In this document: piece by piece, positions 55,318 through 63,867 of the stretch | How positions within the stretch are numbered: the first letter of the stretch is position 1 | Layout: every line of letters starts with the position of its first letter | Source: Paenibacillus peoriae | Lineage (GTDB): Bacteria; Bacillota; Bacilli; Paenibacillales; Paenibacillaceae | Assembly: GCF_022531965.1 (NCBI RefSeq) | Contig: NZ_CP092831.1 | Span: forward strand, 5,179,001-5,243,000 | Direction: 5' to 3' | Length of the DNA: 64,000 bases | Translations under genes and position numbers: made by a program | Notes under the pieces: generated by a model | Seen by the model: only the letters and a program-made list of their open reading frames with translations | Told to the model about the DNA's origin: nothing | The model's database searches: none

Positions 55318-56325
55318 CTATTGTTTATTCATATTTCCACTATCATTCAACATATAGTGACTTTCACACTGGGGACAAATCCAGACTGAAGGTTCTTTTG
55401 CTAGATATAAATCATTTCCACAACTACATAGCCATCCGATTGCTCTTGCAGGGACACCAACTATCTTCTGATGTGCTCTCACTGACCTCACTATAGCTGC
55501 ATGAGCTCCTGCATAGCTATAATCCCCAATAGTCAAAAGTTGGTTTACTGAAGCCTGTATACCCAACCATACACTCGTACCTATAGATACCCCTCCTGCT
55601 ACCACCACTCCCCCAGCAATCAACGTCCTCTTACCAATACATGTAGAATGTGCTATATATACATGATTATCTATTTTTACTTCACTACCAATTGTTGTGA
55701 ACTCTCCAAACAGACCTTTATCGATCGTCACACATGATCCAATTTCAACATCATCAAAGATATAGACACCACCCACATGGGGAATAACTTTCCTCTTCCC
55801 ACCTATATCTTTCACTTGAAATCCATTTCCACCTATAACTGTATTAGGCTTTATAACGACTCGATCACCCAAAATAGTGTTAGGCATGATAACTACGTTA
55901 TCCATTATTATACAATCATTCCCAATAGCGACTGATTCTCCAATCACCGCTGTCTTTGCTAGCACAATATTAGCTCCTCTTCGTTCTTCTACAACTTGAA
56001 AGTTATTTTCATGAACAAAATACATGAAAATACGATAGAACAACTGCTCAGGATGCTCATCAGTTATTAAATAACTTTTTAATGAACTACATGATTTCAA
56101 CTTTACAAAGGAGCTATGAACAATGCAGGCTCCAATATTAGATTTATTAAATTGTTCTGTATACATTTCAGAAGTAGTATAACTTAGCTGCATTTGAGGC
56201 ATATTTGTCCTACTAGATAAATTACCAAATCTCGAGATAAGAATATCGTCTCCTAAAACTCTACAATTAAATTGTTCTGCTATAGAAGATAACAATATGG
56301 GGTCCATACGTAATTCAAATTCCAT
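55318..56325 (-). CDS. LpxD-like left-handed beta-helix N-acyltransferase with C-terminal zinc ribbon
   Basis: A 335-residue protein. Residues 1-~110 resemble the LpxD N-terminal domain; about 112-285 are hexapeptide repeats (IGESVAIGNDCIIMDNV, VIIKPNTVIGGNGF), with the His of HVYIAHSTCIGKRTLI in the place of the LpxD catalytic His. About 295-325 form a CxC...CPxC zinc ribbon. Gram-positives make no lipid A, so acylation of a nucleotide amino sugar made by the neighbouring aminotransferase is the likely role. AGGGTG precedes ATG 56325. Confidence 0.78.
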   Translation of the reverse strand: MEFELRMDPILLSSIAEQFNCRVLGDDILISRFGNLSSRTNMPQMQLSYTTSEMYTEQFNKSNIGACIVHSSFVKLKSCSSLKSYLITDEHPEQLFYRIFMYFVHENNFQVVEERRGANIVLAKTAVIGESVAIGNDCIIMDNVVIMPNTILGDRVVIKPNTVIGGNGFQVKDIGGKRKVIPHVGGVYIFDDVEIGSCVTIDKGLFGEFTTIGSEVKIDNHVYIAHSTCIGKRTLIAGGVVVAGGVSIGTSVWLGIQASVNQLLTIGDYSYAGAHAAIVRSVRAHQKIVGVPARAIGWLCSCGNDLYLAKEPSVWICPQCESHYMLNDSGNMNKQ

Positions 56326-56356
56326 TTAAGATCACCCTACCAATGCTAAATTTCAG

Positions 56357-57460
56357 TTATACAGAAAAGTTATTAATTGTCTGAACCACATACTCAAGGT
56401 CTTCCATGGACAGCGCAGGGCTCACAGGAATAGACAGAACCTGCTCTGATAGTTTATCTGCTGTAGGACATGAATACTGCTTTTGTTTAACAGATGCCAG
56501 GTACTCTTTTATGTGCGTTTGCTTATGGACCGGTAATTGATAATGAATGCCCGTCCCAATTCCTTTTTCAGTTAAATAGCTTACGAGTTGATCTCTATAG
56601 GTAGTCGTTATTGTGAATTGATGAAACACATGATGTGAATACTTATGAACAAATGGTAACGTAACCAGATTGTTGTGTATATTGGAGAAATAATATTCCG
56701 CATTTTTTCTTCGAGCAGAATTCATTTGATCAATTTTCTTGAGTTGCTCAATACCGATAGCTGCCGCAATATTAGTCATTCTATAATTATAGCCAAGTAC
56801 TTCATGTACGTATCTTTGTTTTGAACCATGATTGATTAGCAATTTACTAGTATCCAAGAACTGTGTATCCTGAGAAACAATCATTCCCCCCTCCCCAGTA
56901 GACATGTTCTTGGTAGGATAAAAGCTAAACGTGCCACCACATCCAAATGTACCTACTGGCTTGGATTGATAAGTTGCCCCATGCGCTTGAGCACAATCTT
57001 CAATAATGGTTAGATTAAATTCATTAGCTATTTCAACTATTTTGTCCATTTCGCAAGATTGTCCAAACAAATGAACAAGCACAAGATATCTTGCCTCGGG
57101 GAAATCATTGGCTGCCTTACGTATAGCTTCCGGTGAAATATTAAAACTGGCCTCGTCTACATCTACAAAAACAGGGACTGCATTGCAATATAATATAGCA
57201 TTACTAGTTGCTACAAAGGTGAATGGAGTAGTTAGAACCTTATCTCCTGGCTTTACACCTGCAGCCAATAGAGCAACATGCAAAGCTGCAGTACCATTGG
57301 CAACCGCTGCTGATCCTGTATAACCAAAATGCTCTGAAAACTCTCTCTCAAATTGGTAAACCGTCTCTCCCTGAGCTAACTGTCCACTTTCCAAAACTCG
57401 AGTTACGGCTTCAATTTCTTCTGTTCCTATCGATGGCTTTGCTATGGAAATGTGTCTCAT
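56357..57460 (-). CDS. DegT/DnrJ/EryC1/StrS sugar aminotransferase
   Basis: A 367-residue PLP enzyme that aminates a nucleotide keto-sugar. The PLP lysine is in FYPTKNMSTGEGG; EDCAQAHGA and the C-terminal IHYQLPVHKQ are conserved. It probably uses the keto-sugar made by the oxidoreductase encoded upstream. ATG 57460 (MRHISIAKPSIG) matches the family; AGGAG lies 14 bases away, a long spacing. A GTG at 57496 overlapping the upstream stop is an alternative. Confidence 0.85.
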   Translation of the reverse strand: MRHISIAKPSIGTEEIEAVTRVLESGQLAQGETVYQFEREFSEHFGYTGSAAVANGTAALHVALLAAGVKPGDKVLTTPFTFVATSNAILYCNAVPVFVDVDEASFNISPEAIRKAANDFPEARYLVLVHLFGQSCEMDKIVEIANEFNLTIIEDCAQAHGATYQSKPVGTFGCGGTFSFYPTKNMSTGEGGMIVSQDTQFLDTSKLLINHGSKQRYVHEVLGYNYRMTNIAAAIGIEQLKKIDQMNSARRKNAEYYFSNIHNNLVTLPFVHKYSHHVFHQFTITTTYRDQLVSYLTEKGIGTGIHYQLPVHKQTHIKEYLASVKQKQYSCPTADKLSEQVLSIPVSPALSMEDLEYVVQTINNFSV

Positions 57461-57489
57461 ATCGTTATATTCAGCTCCTGTTCTTGTGA

Positions 57490-58467
57490 TTACCACGATT
57501 TTGAAACTCCTGTTGTCGCTTTTTGAATTTCTTTTACTATTTTCAAGGCTTGAAGCCCTTCAGTTCCGCCAGTTTGGGGGGCAACCCCAGTTTGTATAGA
57601 TTTAATAAAATCATTTATTTCCATGTGCAATGGCTCATGATTAGCAACTAAGACTTTCGCAGTAATCTGCTCCTGTGTATATTTGTGATCAAAGCCTGTT
57701 TGAAATAAGTCCACTCCTACTGATGTTCTACGGGTTAGATAAAGCTTACGCTCTAAAAGATCTGCTTCAATTAACTTCTCGGGCATAATGATTCTCCATG
57801 ACCTTATTTTTTGCTCAGTAGCGCGGCTTGTCGTTATGCTAATAAGAACACCGCTTCGACTTATAAGTTGTGCATTTACTAAATCATTCCTATCAGAATG
57901 AACACATACACCCTGGGCAGATATAACCTGTACAGGTTCATTGAGCAAATAATATATTAAGTCAATATCATGAATCATGAGATCAGATATCACATCTGTA
58001 TCAAAGATTCGAGGATCAAAAGGGCTCTCCCGATGAATATCTATAAAAACTGGCTTTTTACCATTAAGTAGCTGCTTCAATTCCGTCATGACAGGATTAA
58101 AACGCTCTATATGGCCAATAGCCAGTCGACTTCCCGTTTTCTCTGATATTTCAATAAGCATCTCAGCATCGCGGATCTCTTGAGTAATGGGCTTTTCTAG
58201 AAGAACATTCACATGATTTGCAAGAAAAAACTTAGCAATCTCATAATGCGTACTTGTTGGTGTTACTATGCTTACTGCATCAACTTTTCCTAGAAGTTCT
58301 CTGTAATCTTTGAACCCTTCCACACTAAACAATTTTTGCGCCTGCTTTATTCGTTCCTCATCAATATCTACCACGCCAACTAAATCCACATTAGGATTAT
58401 GGTATAAATTCCGTATATGATGAAGACCCATATTACCTGTACCAATGACAGCAACTCTAACTTTCAT
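57490..58467 (-). CDS. Gfo/Idh/MocA oxidoreductase (WlbA-like sugar dehydrogenase)
   Basis: A 325-residue NAD(P)-dependent oxidoreductase. Rossmann motif VIGTGNMGLHHIRN at the N-terminus and the EKPIT motif with the catalytic Lys region (LLEKPITQEI); HDIDLIYYLL carries the conserved His. By analogy to WlbA it would oxidise a nucleotide sugar at C3 before amination by the DegT enzyme. ATG 58467 with AAGGTG upstream; GTG 58476 is less likely. Fourteen bases after the GT gene. Confidence 0.83.
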   Translation of the reverse strand: MKVRVAVIGTGNMGLHHIRNLYHNPNVDLVGVVDIDEERIKQAQKLFSVEGFKDYRELLGKVDAVSIVTPTSTHYEIAKFFLANHVNVLLEKPITQEIRDAEMLIEISEKTGSRLAIGHIERFNPVMTELKQLLNGKKPVFIDIHRESPFDPRIFDTDVISDLMIHDIDLIYYLLNEPVQVISAQGVCVHSDRNDLVNAQLISRSGVLISITTSRATEQKIRSWRIIMPEKLIEADLLERKLYLTRRTSVGVDLFQTGFDHKYTQEQITAKVLVANHEPLHMEINDFIKSIQTGVAPQTGGTEGLQALKIVKEIQKATTGVSKSW

Positions 58468-58481
58468 TTCCCTCACCTTCC

Positions 58482-60371
58482 TTAGTCAGCTATTTCATGA
58501 ACCCACAAACAAAGTGGAAATTTATTTTTGATACTATCAATAATATTCTTCATCATTTCCTTATCTTCTAATTGCTCGTACAAACGATAGCATCTTTCAT
58601 AAGAGCTATATTCAGGGGAAAGATCTAATAACTTTGTATAAAGAAGCTGTGCATCTTCCAGATAACCAGAATTCAAACAAGCATCTCCCAATAATCTTAT
58701 TATTTTCTTATCAGTAGGATTAACTTCGAATAATTTAACTAGAAGGTCAATAGCTACTTCATTAAAACCATACCTCATCATTTTTTCTAAAGTATTATAT
58801 TTAAGTTCTAAAGAACCCAACCAAATATACTCTAGAATACTTTGGAAGATTTCATACTCTTGGAGTACCAACAAGCAATCAACCGATTTTTCTAGTATAT
58901 TTTCCAAGTATGTTGTAAGTTTCGGTGTATCTATTTCGTGATTCATAATAATGCTTCTAAGCATCTTTGCTTCTTTTACACTTAAATTCAAATAAGATCT
59001 GGATAACTCGAAAAGCTCAGAATCCTTGAGAATTAGTGCAAGTAGCAAAATATCCTCACCATTCTCCGCATCTATATTTTCCATTCCTAACCACATTAAT
59101 CTTGCTTTGTCGTATTGCTTATCATACTGAGTTGCCACCACCAGAACATTATCTTCGGGATTGATTTTATAGTCACTGAGATATCTGTTCAATAAAGGGT
59201 GTCGTAAAGCATAAAGCACTTCAAGTAAAACTTTAAGCTCTTTAACAGATGAGATACGATATATCTGATTAAAGTTCTGATAAACTTCAGTCAGTGGGAT
59301 ACTCGCCATGGTCACTATCTCAAAATATTTTGCAATTCCAGCTATAAAGTCTTTTTTTATTCGAACGCATTCAATGATGTGTTCATAGCTTAGCAAAAGG
59401 CGATAATTTTTCTCATGCAATTCTGCCAATCTATAATATGCCATGAAGCCCCCATTACCCTCAGTTATTGTTATCCCTTGATCACCGAGTTGTAAACAAA
59501 TTTTCAAAGCTGCTATAGCATCTTTATAGTAATGAACGTCCGAGAACACTAGTGCTTGGGTGTGACGTAGATCTGTTTCATTAGAATAGAGAGCAGTAGC
59601 ATCATTAAGTATTTGTAAAGCCTCAAACTCTCTTTTTAAAGAAACTAAGCAATGACTTAAATTGGTCAAAAGATCAGACACAATAATCAAATTAGTACTT
59701 AATGGATATGCCTTTTTAAAATATTGTATAGCCTTTTCATACTCCCCAACCCACTTATAAGTTCTGCCCATATTAAACAAATTATAAGCATTGGGATTTT
59801 CCTTTACTTCCTGTAGCATTAAAGGTAAGTTTCTTTTTTGTTTATCTCTATCTTGCATCATTTCATCTGTGTAACCTGTGTGGTAGAGATACGATTTCCC
59901 AAAGCCGCTTGTAAATGCCTTCTTATCCTCGTCTAAATTATTTAGATGCTCATGCAGCCGATTTCGATAAAATAATCCCCTGAAATTTGCAAAAATTCGT
60001 ATAGAGGTATGCTCTATTTTTTGGCCCTGAGAAACAAAATTATGAACTTTCAGAAAATAATAATCACATTCTGAACTTACATCCGCTTTTAAGTCTGAAC
60101 TCTCATCCAAATATTCATCTGCATCCATAATCAAAATATAATCTGATGTCGCATATTTAATCGCTTCATTTCTCGCAGCAGAAAAATCATTAATCCACTT
60201 AAAGTTATAAACTTCATTTGTATATTCTTTCGCTATATCCACCGTCGCATCGGTCGAACCTGTATCTACGATTATAATTTGATCCACTTTGTCCTTAACA
60301 CTATCTAGGCATCTCCTTAGATACTGCTCCTCATTTTTTACAATCATACATAATGCAACTGTTTTATACAT
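58482..60371 (-). CDS. GT2 glycosyltransferase with C-terminal TPR-like repeats (flagellin glycosyltransferase candidate)
   Basis: A 629-residue cytoplasmic protein. Residues 1-~200 are a SunS-like GT2 with LCMIVKNEEQYLRRCLDSV, VDTGSTDAT and MDADEYLD (metal-binding DxD). The rest (about 205-629) consists of helical TPR-type repeats, for example NLFNMGRTYKWVGEYEKAIQYFKKAY. Combined GT2-TPR proteins modify flagellins and bacteriocins on Ser, Thr or Cys. Position directly after the flagellin gene makes flagellin the likely acceptor. GAGAGG precedes ATG 60371. Confidence 0.83.
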   Translation of the reverse strand: MYKTVALCMIVKNEEQYLRRCLDSVKDKVDQIIIVDTGSTDATVDIAKEYTNEVYNFKWINDFSAARNEAIKYATSDYILIMDADEYLDESSDLKADVSSECDYYFLKVHNFVSQGQKIEHTSIRIFANFRGLFYRNRLHEHLNNLDEDKKAFTSGFGKSYLYHTGYTDEMMQDRDKQKRNLPLMLQEVKENPNAYNLFNMGRTYKWVGEYEKAIQYFKKAYPLSTNLIIVSDLLTNLSHCLVSLKREFEALQILNDATALYSNETDLRHTQALVFSDVHYYKDAIAALKICLQLGDQGITITEGNGGFMAYYRLAELHEKNYRLLLSYEHIIECVRIKKDFIAGIAKYFEIVTMASIPLTEVYQNFNQIYRISSVKELKVLLEVLYALRHPLLNRYLSDYKINPEDNVLVVATQYDKQYDKARLMWLGMENIDAENGEDILLLALILKDSELFELSRSYLNLSVKEAKMLRSIIMNHEIDTPKLTTYLENILEKSVDCLLVLQEYEIFQSILEYIWLGSLELKYNTLEKMMRYGFNEVAIDLLVKLFEVNPTDKKIIRLLGDACLNSGYLEDAQLLYTKLLDLSPEYSSYERCYRLYEQLEDKEMMKNIIDSIKNKFPLCLWVHEIAD

Positions 60372-60465
60372 ATATCAGAAATTCCTCTCACTAAAGAATA
60401 GTTATCGTTACTCCTTATATCGGTCATATTTAGATGAGTAATTAGTTTAGAGAGCATAAAAAAAA

Positions 60466-60498
60466 GAAAACCCTCATTTAAAAAAGATGAGGGTTTTC
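60466..60498 (-). terminator. Flagellin terminator
   Basis: A perfect 12-bp stem (60466-60477 with 60487-60498), then TTTTTTTT on the minus strand, about 45 bases after the flagellin stop. It separates abundant flagellin mRNA from the glycosylation genes. Confidence 0.93.
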
Positions 60499-60542
60499 GA
60501 TAGTCGAAAGATATTATAGACTTTCCAATTCTTCGATTAAAC

Positions 60543-61358
60543 TTAACGAAGCAATTGAAGAACTGCTTGCGGTTGTTGGTTTGCTTGTGCCAACATAGCT
60601 TGGGAAGCTTGAGCAAGGATATTGTTTTTCGTTTGGTTCATCATTTCTTTAGCCATGTCTACATCACGAACACGGGATTCAGCAGCAGACAGATTTTCGG
60701 AAGTGGTTCCCAAGTTGTTGATTGTGTGCTCCAAACGGTTTTGGTTTGCACCCAGTTTAGCACGCTCGGAAGATACCGATTTAATAGCTGCATCCAAAGT
60801 TGAAATTGCAGCGTTAGCACCTGTTTGAGTATCGATGTTTACTGCATCAATTCCTAACGATGCAGCACCCATGTTTCCAATTGACAAAGTAATTGCTTGA
60901 CCTGTATTAGCACCAATGTGGAACACTGCGCTACTGATACCAGCACCATCCAGCAATTTTTTAGTATTGAATTCAGTATCTGTGGAGATACGTGTTACTT
61001 CTTTTGTCAACTCAGCTACTTCTTTTTGAAGTTCTTTACGATCATCATCAGTGTTCGTATCATTCGAGGATTGTACAGCAAGTTCACGAACACGTTGCAG
61101 AATGCTGTGTGTTTCGTTCAGTGCGCCTTCAGCTGTTTGGATCAAAGAAATGCCATCTTGAGCATTTTTGGATGCCATATCCAAACCGCGGATTTGACCA
61201 CGCATTTTTTCGGAAATTGCCAAACCAGCAGCATCGTCACCAGCACGGTTAATACGAAGACCAGAAGACAGCTTTTCGATTGCTTTGTTTGTGTTAGTAG
61301 TGTTCGCGTTCAATTGACGGTGAGTGTTCATTGCAGCAATATTGTGATTGATAATCAT
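60543..61358 (-). CDS. hag: Flagellin
   Basis: A short 271-residue flagellin with the conserved D0/D1 ends only: MIINHNIAAMNTHRQL at the N-terminus and LAQASQAMLAQANQQPQAVLQLLR at the C-terminus (split: the last 12 residues bind FliS). The variable middle is brief (about 140-200), with several Ser/Thr as possible glycan sites (for example GISSAVF). ATG 61358 has AGGGAGGA upstream; a longer in-frame start is excluded by this. It has a SigD promoter and a CsrA-type leader hairpin. Confidence 0.97.
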   Translation of the reverse strand: MIINHNIAAMNTHRQLNANTTNTNKAIEKLSSGLRINRAGDDAAGLAISEKMRGQIRGLDMASKNAQDGISLIQTAEGALNETHSILQRVRELAVQSSNDTNTDDDRKELQKEVAELTKEVTRISTDTEFNTKKLLDGAGISSAVFHIGANTGQAITLSIGNMGAASLGIDAVNIDTQTGANAAISTLDAAIKSVSSERAKLGANQNRLEHTINNLGTTSENLSAAESRVRDVDMAKEMMNQTKNNILAQASQAMLAQANQQPQAVLQLLR

Positions 61359-61366
61359 TTTAAATT

Positions 61367-61401
61367 TCCTCCCTGAAGGTAAATGTCCCACATCCATGTG
61401 G
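61367..61401 (-). promoter_or_regulatory. CsrA-binding sites in the flagellin leader
   Basis: Bases 61388-61401 read CCACATGGATGTGG on the minus strand: a 6-bp stem with GGA in the loop, close to the CsrA SELEX consensus RUACARGGAUGU. A second GGA site is the Shine-Dalgarno itself, AGGGAGGA (61367-61374). Two sites with about 20 bases between them match the paired CsrA sites of the B. subtilis hag leader. Confidence 0.75.
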
Positions 61402-61463
61402 TTTATTGTTGTTACAGCTATTCGTTGAAGTCGGCCGCCCCTCCGTAATAGCTTGTACTATAT

Positions 61464-61489
61464 ATATCGACATTCTCGTCGATCTTTTA
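61464..61489 (-). promoter_or_regulatory. SigD promoter of flagellin
   Basis: TAAA (61486-61489), a 14-base spacer and GTCGATAT (61464-61471), against the SigD consensus TAAA-N15-GCCGATAT (7/8 in the -10). Confidence 0.8.
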
Positions 61490-61509
61490 ATAGCATTTTA
61501 GGATTTTTT

Positions 61510-61749
61510 TTATTTTTCGTTATTTTTATTTATCATCTTGCGCAAAGCATCCAAATTTGACTGCGTATGGGCAGCAGATTCACGATTGGACTCTTGAATG
61601 GATAAATAGATTTCTTTGCGAAAGATGTCCATCTGTTTGGGAGCCGAAATCCCTATACGCACTGTATCTCCCTCTACTCCGAGCACCGTCACCTCAATGT
61701 GATCCTGAATGATAATAGACTCGCCTTTCTTACGCGAAAGTACCAGCAT
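61510..61749 (-). CDS. csrA: Translational regulator CsrA
   Basis: A 79-residue CsrA with [16 protein letters not shown] and [15 protein letters not shown]. It represses translation of flagellin by binding GGA hairpins. Two bases after fliW, with AAGGAAGG in front. It has a C-terminal tail of about 20 residues beyond the core, as in Gram-positive CsrA proteins that bind FliW. Confidence 0.96.
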   Translation of the reverse strand: MLVLSRKKGESIIIQDHIEVTVLGVEGDTVRIGISAPKQMDIFRKEIYLSIQESNRESAAHTQSNLDALRKMINKNNEK

Positions 61750-61751
61750 GA

Positions 61752-62204
61752 TTATTCACCTTCCTTTGAACGGATGGTTTCGTCTTCCTTAGTGGGTTGC
61801 AGTGAATGCTTGGTCGAATACGGAGACTGGTGCAAAACAACCTGCTTGGCTTTCCTATTATCAGGATTGAATACCAAAGGTGCCAATAGATTGATCGTTG
61901 AGCTTTCTACCTGCTCATGTAATGTTAATATGCTGCGTACGACTAAATTAGATTCAATCTCCAATTCTTCCGTTTCACTATCAGGTAATTCAAACTCATA
62001 TTCAGGATAAAAAATAAAAGGATCCACTAAGACAAAAGATAGTTCTTTCTGCTGAAGGGACTGGAGATAGTAAAAGGGTGCCTCATCCTGATCAAGCAAC
62101 ACAAACTCGGTCGTCTCCTCAAATCCCGGAATTCCTTTTTCAAAACGATATACTTCTTTTTCATTAACTTCAATGTCACCCCAAATAGATGTGGATATAA
62201 TCAC
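61752..62204 (-). CDS. fliW: Flagellar assembly factor FliW
   Basis: A 150-residue FliW ([22 protein letters not shown] at the start, split by the F-x-x-G-I-P-G-F motif). It binds CsrA and flagellin in a partner-switch that links flagellin level to its own translation. GTG 62204 is the start with GGAGGAATATTA before it. Adjacent csrA and hag complete the circuit. Confidence 0.95.
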   Translation of the reverse strand: MIISTSIWGDIEVNEKEVYRFEKGIPGFEETTEFVLLDQDEAPFYYLQSLQQKELSFVLVDPFIFYPEYEFELPDSETEELEIESNLVVRSILTLHEQVESSTINLLAPLVFNPDNRKAKQVVLHQSPYSTKHSLQPTKEDETIRSKEGE

Positions 62205-62297
62205 TAATATTCCTCCAATATTTAATCAGATATATACATTTTATTATAAAAAAAAGGCTATAGATGGCTTGAATAACCTCTATAACCTTAACTTATT

Positions 62298-62867
62298 TTA
62301 CATCGCGACATCAATTTCAGGTGGAATATAGGCCACTGATGGATACTGCTGCATATAAATCTCCAGTTTCCCCCGAGTATACTCAATTTCTGGACGATTA
62401 ACGGTCACATGCATTTCCGATACAGCAGGTGTAAAGGCAATATCAGGTGCACGCGTTTCAACATGAATATCAACATTATCCATAGATGCTGGACCCCTAA
62501 ATTCAGGAAGCACATGCGTTTCAGTATCCTCTCCAAAAACATTGGCTATAGTATTCCCAGGAATGTGAATATCCGCCATCCGATTACCTTGCTCCACTTT
62601 ATGTGCAAGAGCTTGTAAAAATATCTGTGGCACCCCTGAATAGATTCGATTATTCATCTCAAGGTAATTGCCACCGTTATAGGCAGAGAAGGCTGCACTT
62701 TGATCTATGGTCAGCTGTGGCTTATACTGATGAATTTCCAGTTGAGCACGGCGTGTCGTTAATTCCATATCTGCCGAGGGCTGTCGAATCGAATACTGCC
62801 CAGGGTCTGCGTCAATATGCAGGATAGCCGGAGTTTGCCGGATCTGAAGTGTCGGAATGATGGACAT
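62298..62867 (-). CDS. yviE: DUF6470 (YviE-like) protein
   Basis: A 189-residue protein between flgL and fliW, as YviE in B. subtilis. It starts IIPTLQIRQTPAILHIDADPG and contains repeated short beta strands with Ile/Val alternation (ELTTRRAQLEIHQYKPQL). No enzyme motif or signal peptide. Function unknown. AAGGAGGGGG precedes ATG 62867. Confidence 0.85.
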   Translation of the reverse strand: MSIIPTLQIRQTPAILHIDADPGQYSIRQPSADMELTTRRAQLEIHQYKPQLTIDQSAAFSAYNGGNYLEMNNRIYSGVPQIFLQALAHKVEQGNRMADIHIPGNTIANVFGEDTETHVLPEFRGPASMDNVDIHVETRAPDIAFTPAVSEMHVTVNRPEIEYTRGKLEIYMQQYPSVAYIPPEIDVAM

Positions 62868-62884
62868 CTCTCCCCCTCCTTAGA

Positions 62885-63805
62885 CTATCTCAAGAAATCA
62901 ACCAATGATGCGGATATTATTTTAGCTCCAGCTGACAAAGAAGCATTGTAAATATTCTCTTGGATCTTGGAATTCATTAAAAGCTCAGCGTAATCCGCAT
63001 CCTCCGTTTTAGACTGCAAGTCCGTTAAGTTTACTTCCAGATCGCTCAATCGGCTTTGCATTAACTCCACACGGTTGGATTTAGCTCCCATTTCCGACCG
63101 GACTTTCAGCATTTTGTCCATACGCGTATCAATATTGGCCAGTTGATCCCCACTCGCTTTAATATCACCACTTGCCAAAGCTGCAGATAGCTGATTAAAA
63201 ATTGTAAATAAATTATCGGCATCCGTGCTTGTTCCTACGACTTCATTACCAGTAACGTTAATGGGCAAAGCTACATTTTCACCCACTATAAAATTAACAT
63301 TTCCTGTATCCGTAGCAATGGATGCTGCGCCAGACGTATCATGCGTATTATCAGCATTCAAAGGGAGGTCATAAGGCTTCTTGTCGTAGGTTTGACCGTT
63401 GAATATATATTTCCCATTCAATTGGCTGTTCACAACATCAATCATTTGTTCCTTAAGCTGGCCAATTTCTTTATTGATGCTGTCCAGCGCAGATTGTGGA
63501 TTAGTTCCCGTAGAGGCCTGTACTGTAAGTTCACGTACTCTTTGCATAATTTGGCCTGCCTGATCCATGACCGTATCATTAAAATCAAGCCAAGACACTG
63601 CGCTGTCCACATTCCGTTGGTATTGTTCATTTGAAGACAATTCAGACCTGTACCTTAAGGAATACGTAATCCCTACAGGATCATCAGAGGGCTTGTTCAG
63701 TTTACGTCCAGTCGCCATCTGGTTTTGCGTATTATTCATACGCTCAGAATTTCGATTCAAATTCAGCAGAAGCTGTGAGCTCAGCATATTGTTAGTAACT
63801 CGCAT
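62885..63805 (-). CDS. flgL: Flagellar hook-associated protein FlgL
   Basis: A 306-residue HAP3 joining hook and filament. N-terminal MRVTNNMLSSQLLLNLNRN and ATGRKLNKPSDDP, and a C-terminal coiled coil ending ISASLVDFLR, are typical. GGAGGGG precedes ATG 63805. It follows flgK by about 60 bases. Confidence 0.95.
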   Translation of the reverse strand: MRVTNNMLSSQLLLNLNRNSERMNNTQNQMATGRKLNKPSDDPVGITYSLRYRSELSSNEQYQRNVDSAVSWLDFNDTVMDQAGQIMQRVRELTVQASTGTNPQSALDSINKEIGQLKEQMIDVVNSQLNGKYIFNGQTYDKKPYDLPLNADNTHDTSGAASIATDTGNVNFIVGENVALPINVTGNEVVGTSTDADNLFTIFNQLSAALASGDIKASGDQLANIDTRMDKMLKVRSEMGAKSNRVELMQSRLSDLEVNLTDLQSKTEDADYAELLMNSKIQENIYNASLSAGAKIISASLVDFLR

Positions 63806-63867
63806 AATTACACCCCTCCGTAACTAAATACCACCTGTATATAAAAACACAAGATATTTAATCATCC

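Noticed and set aside
60344..60616. 90-codon minus-strand frame between flagellin and the GT gene
   Set aside because: It overlaps the end of flagellin in another frame and the flagellin terminator; no ribosome site.
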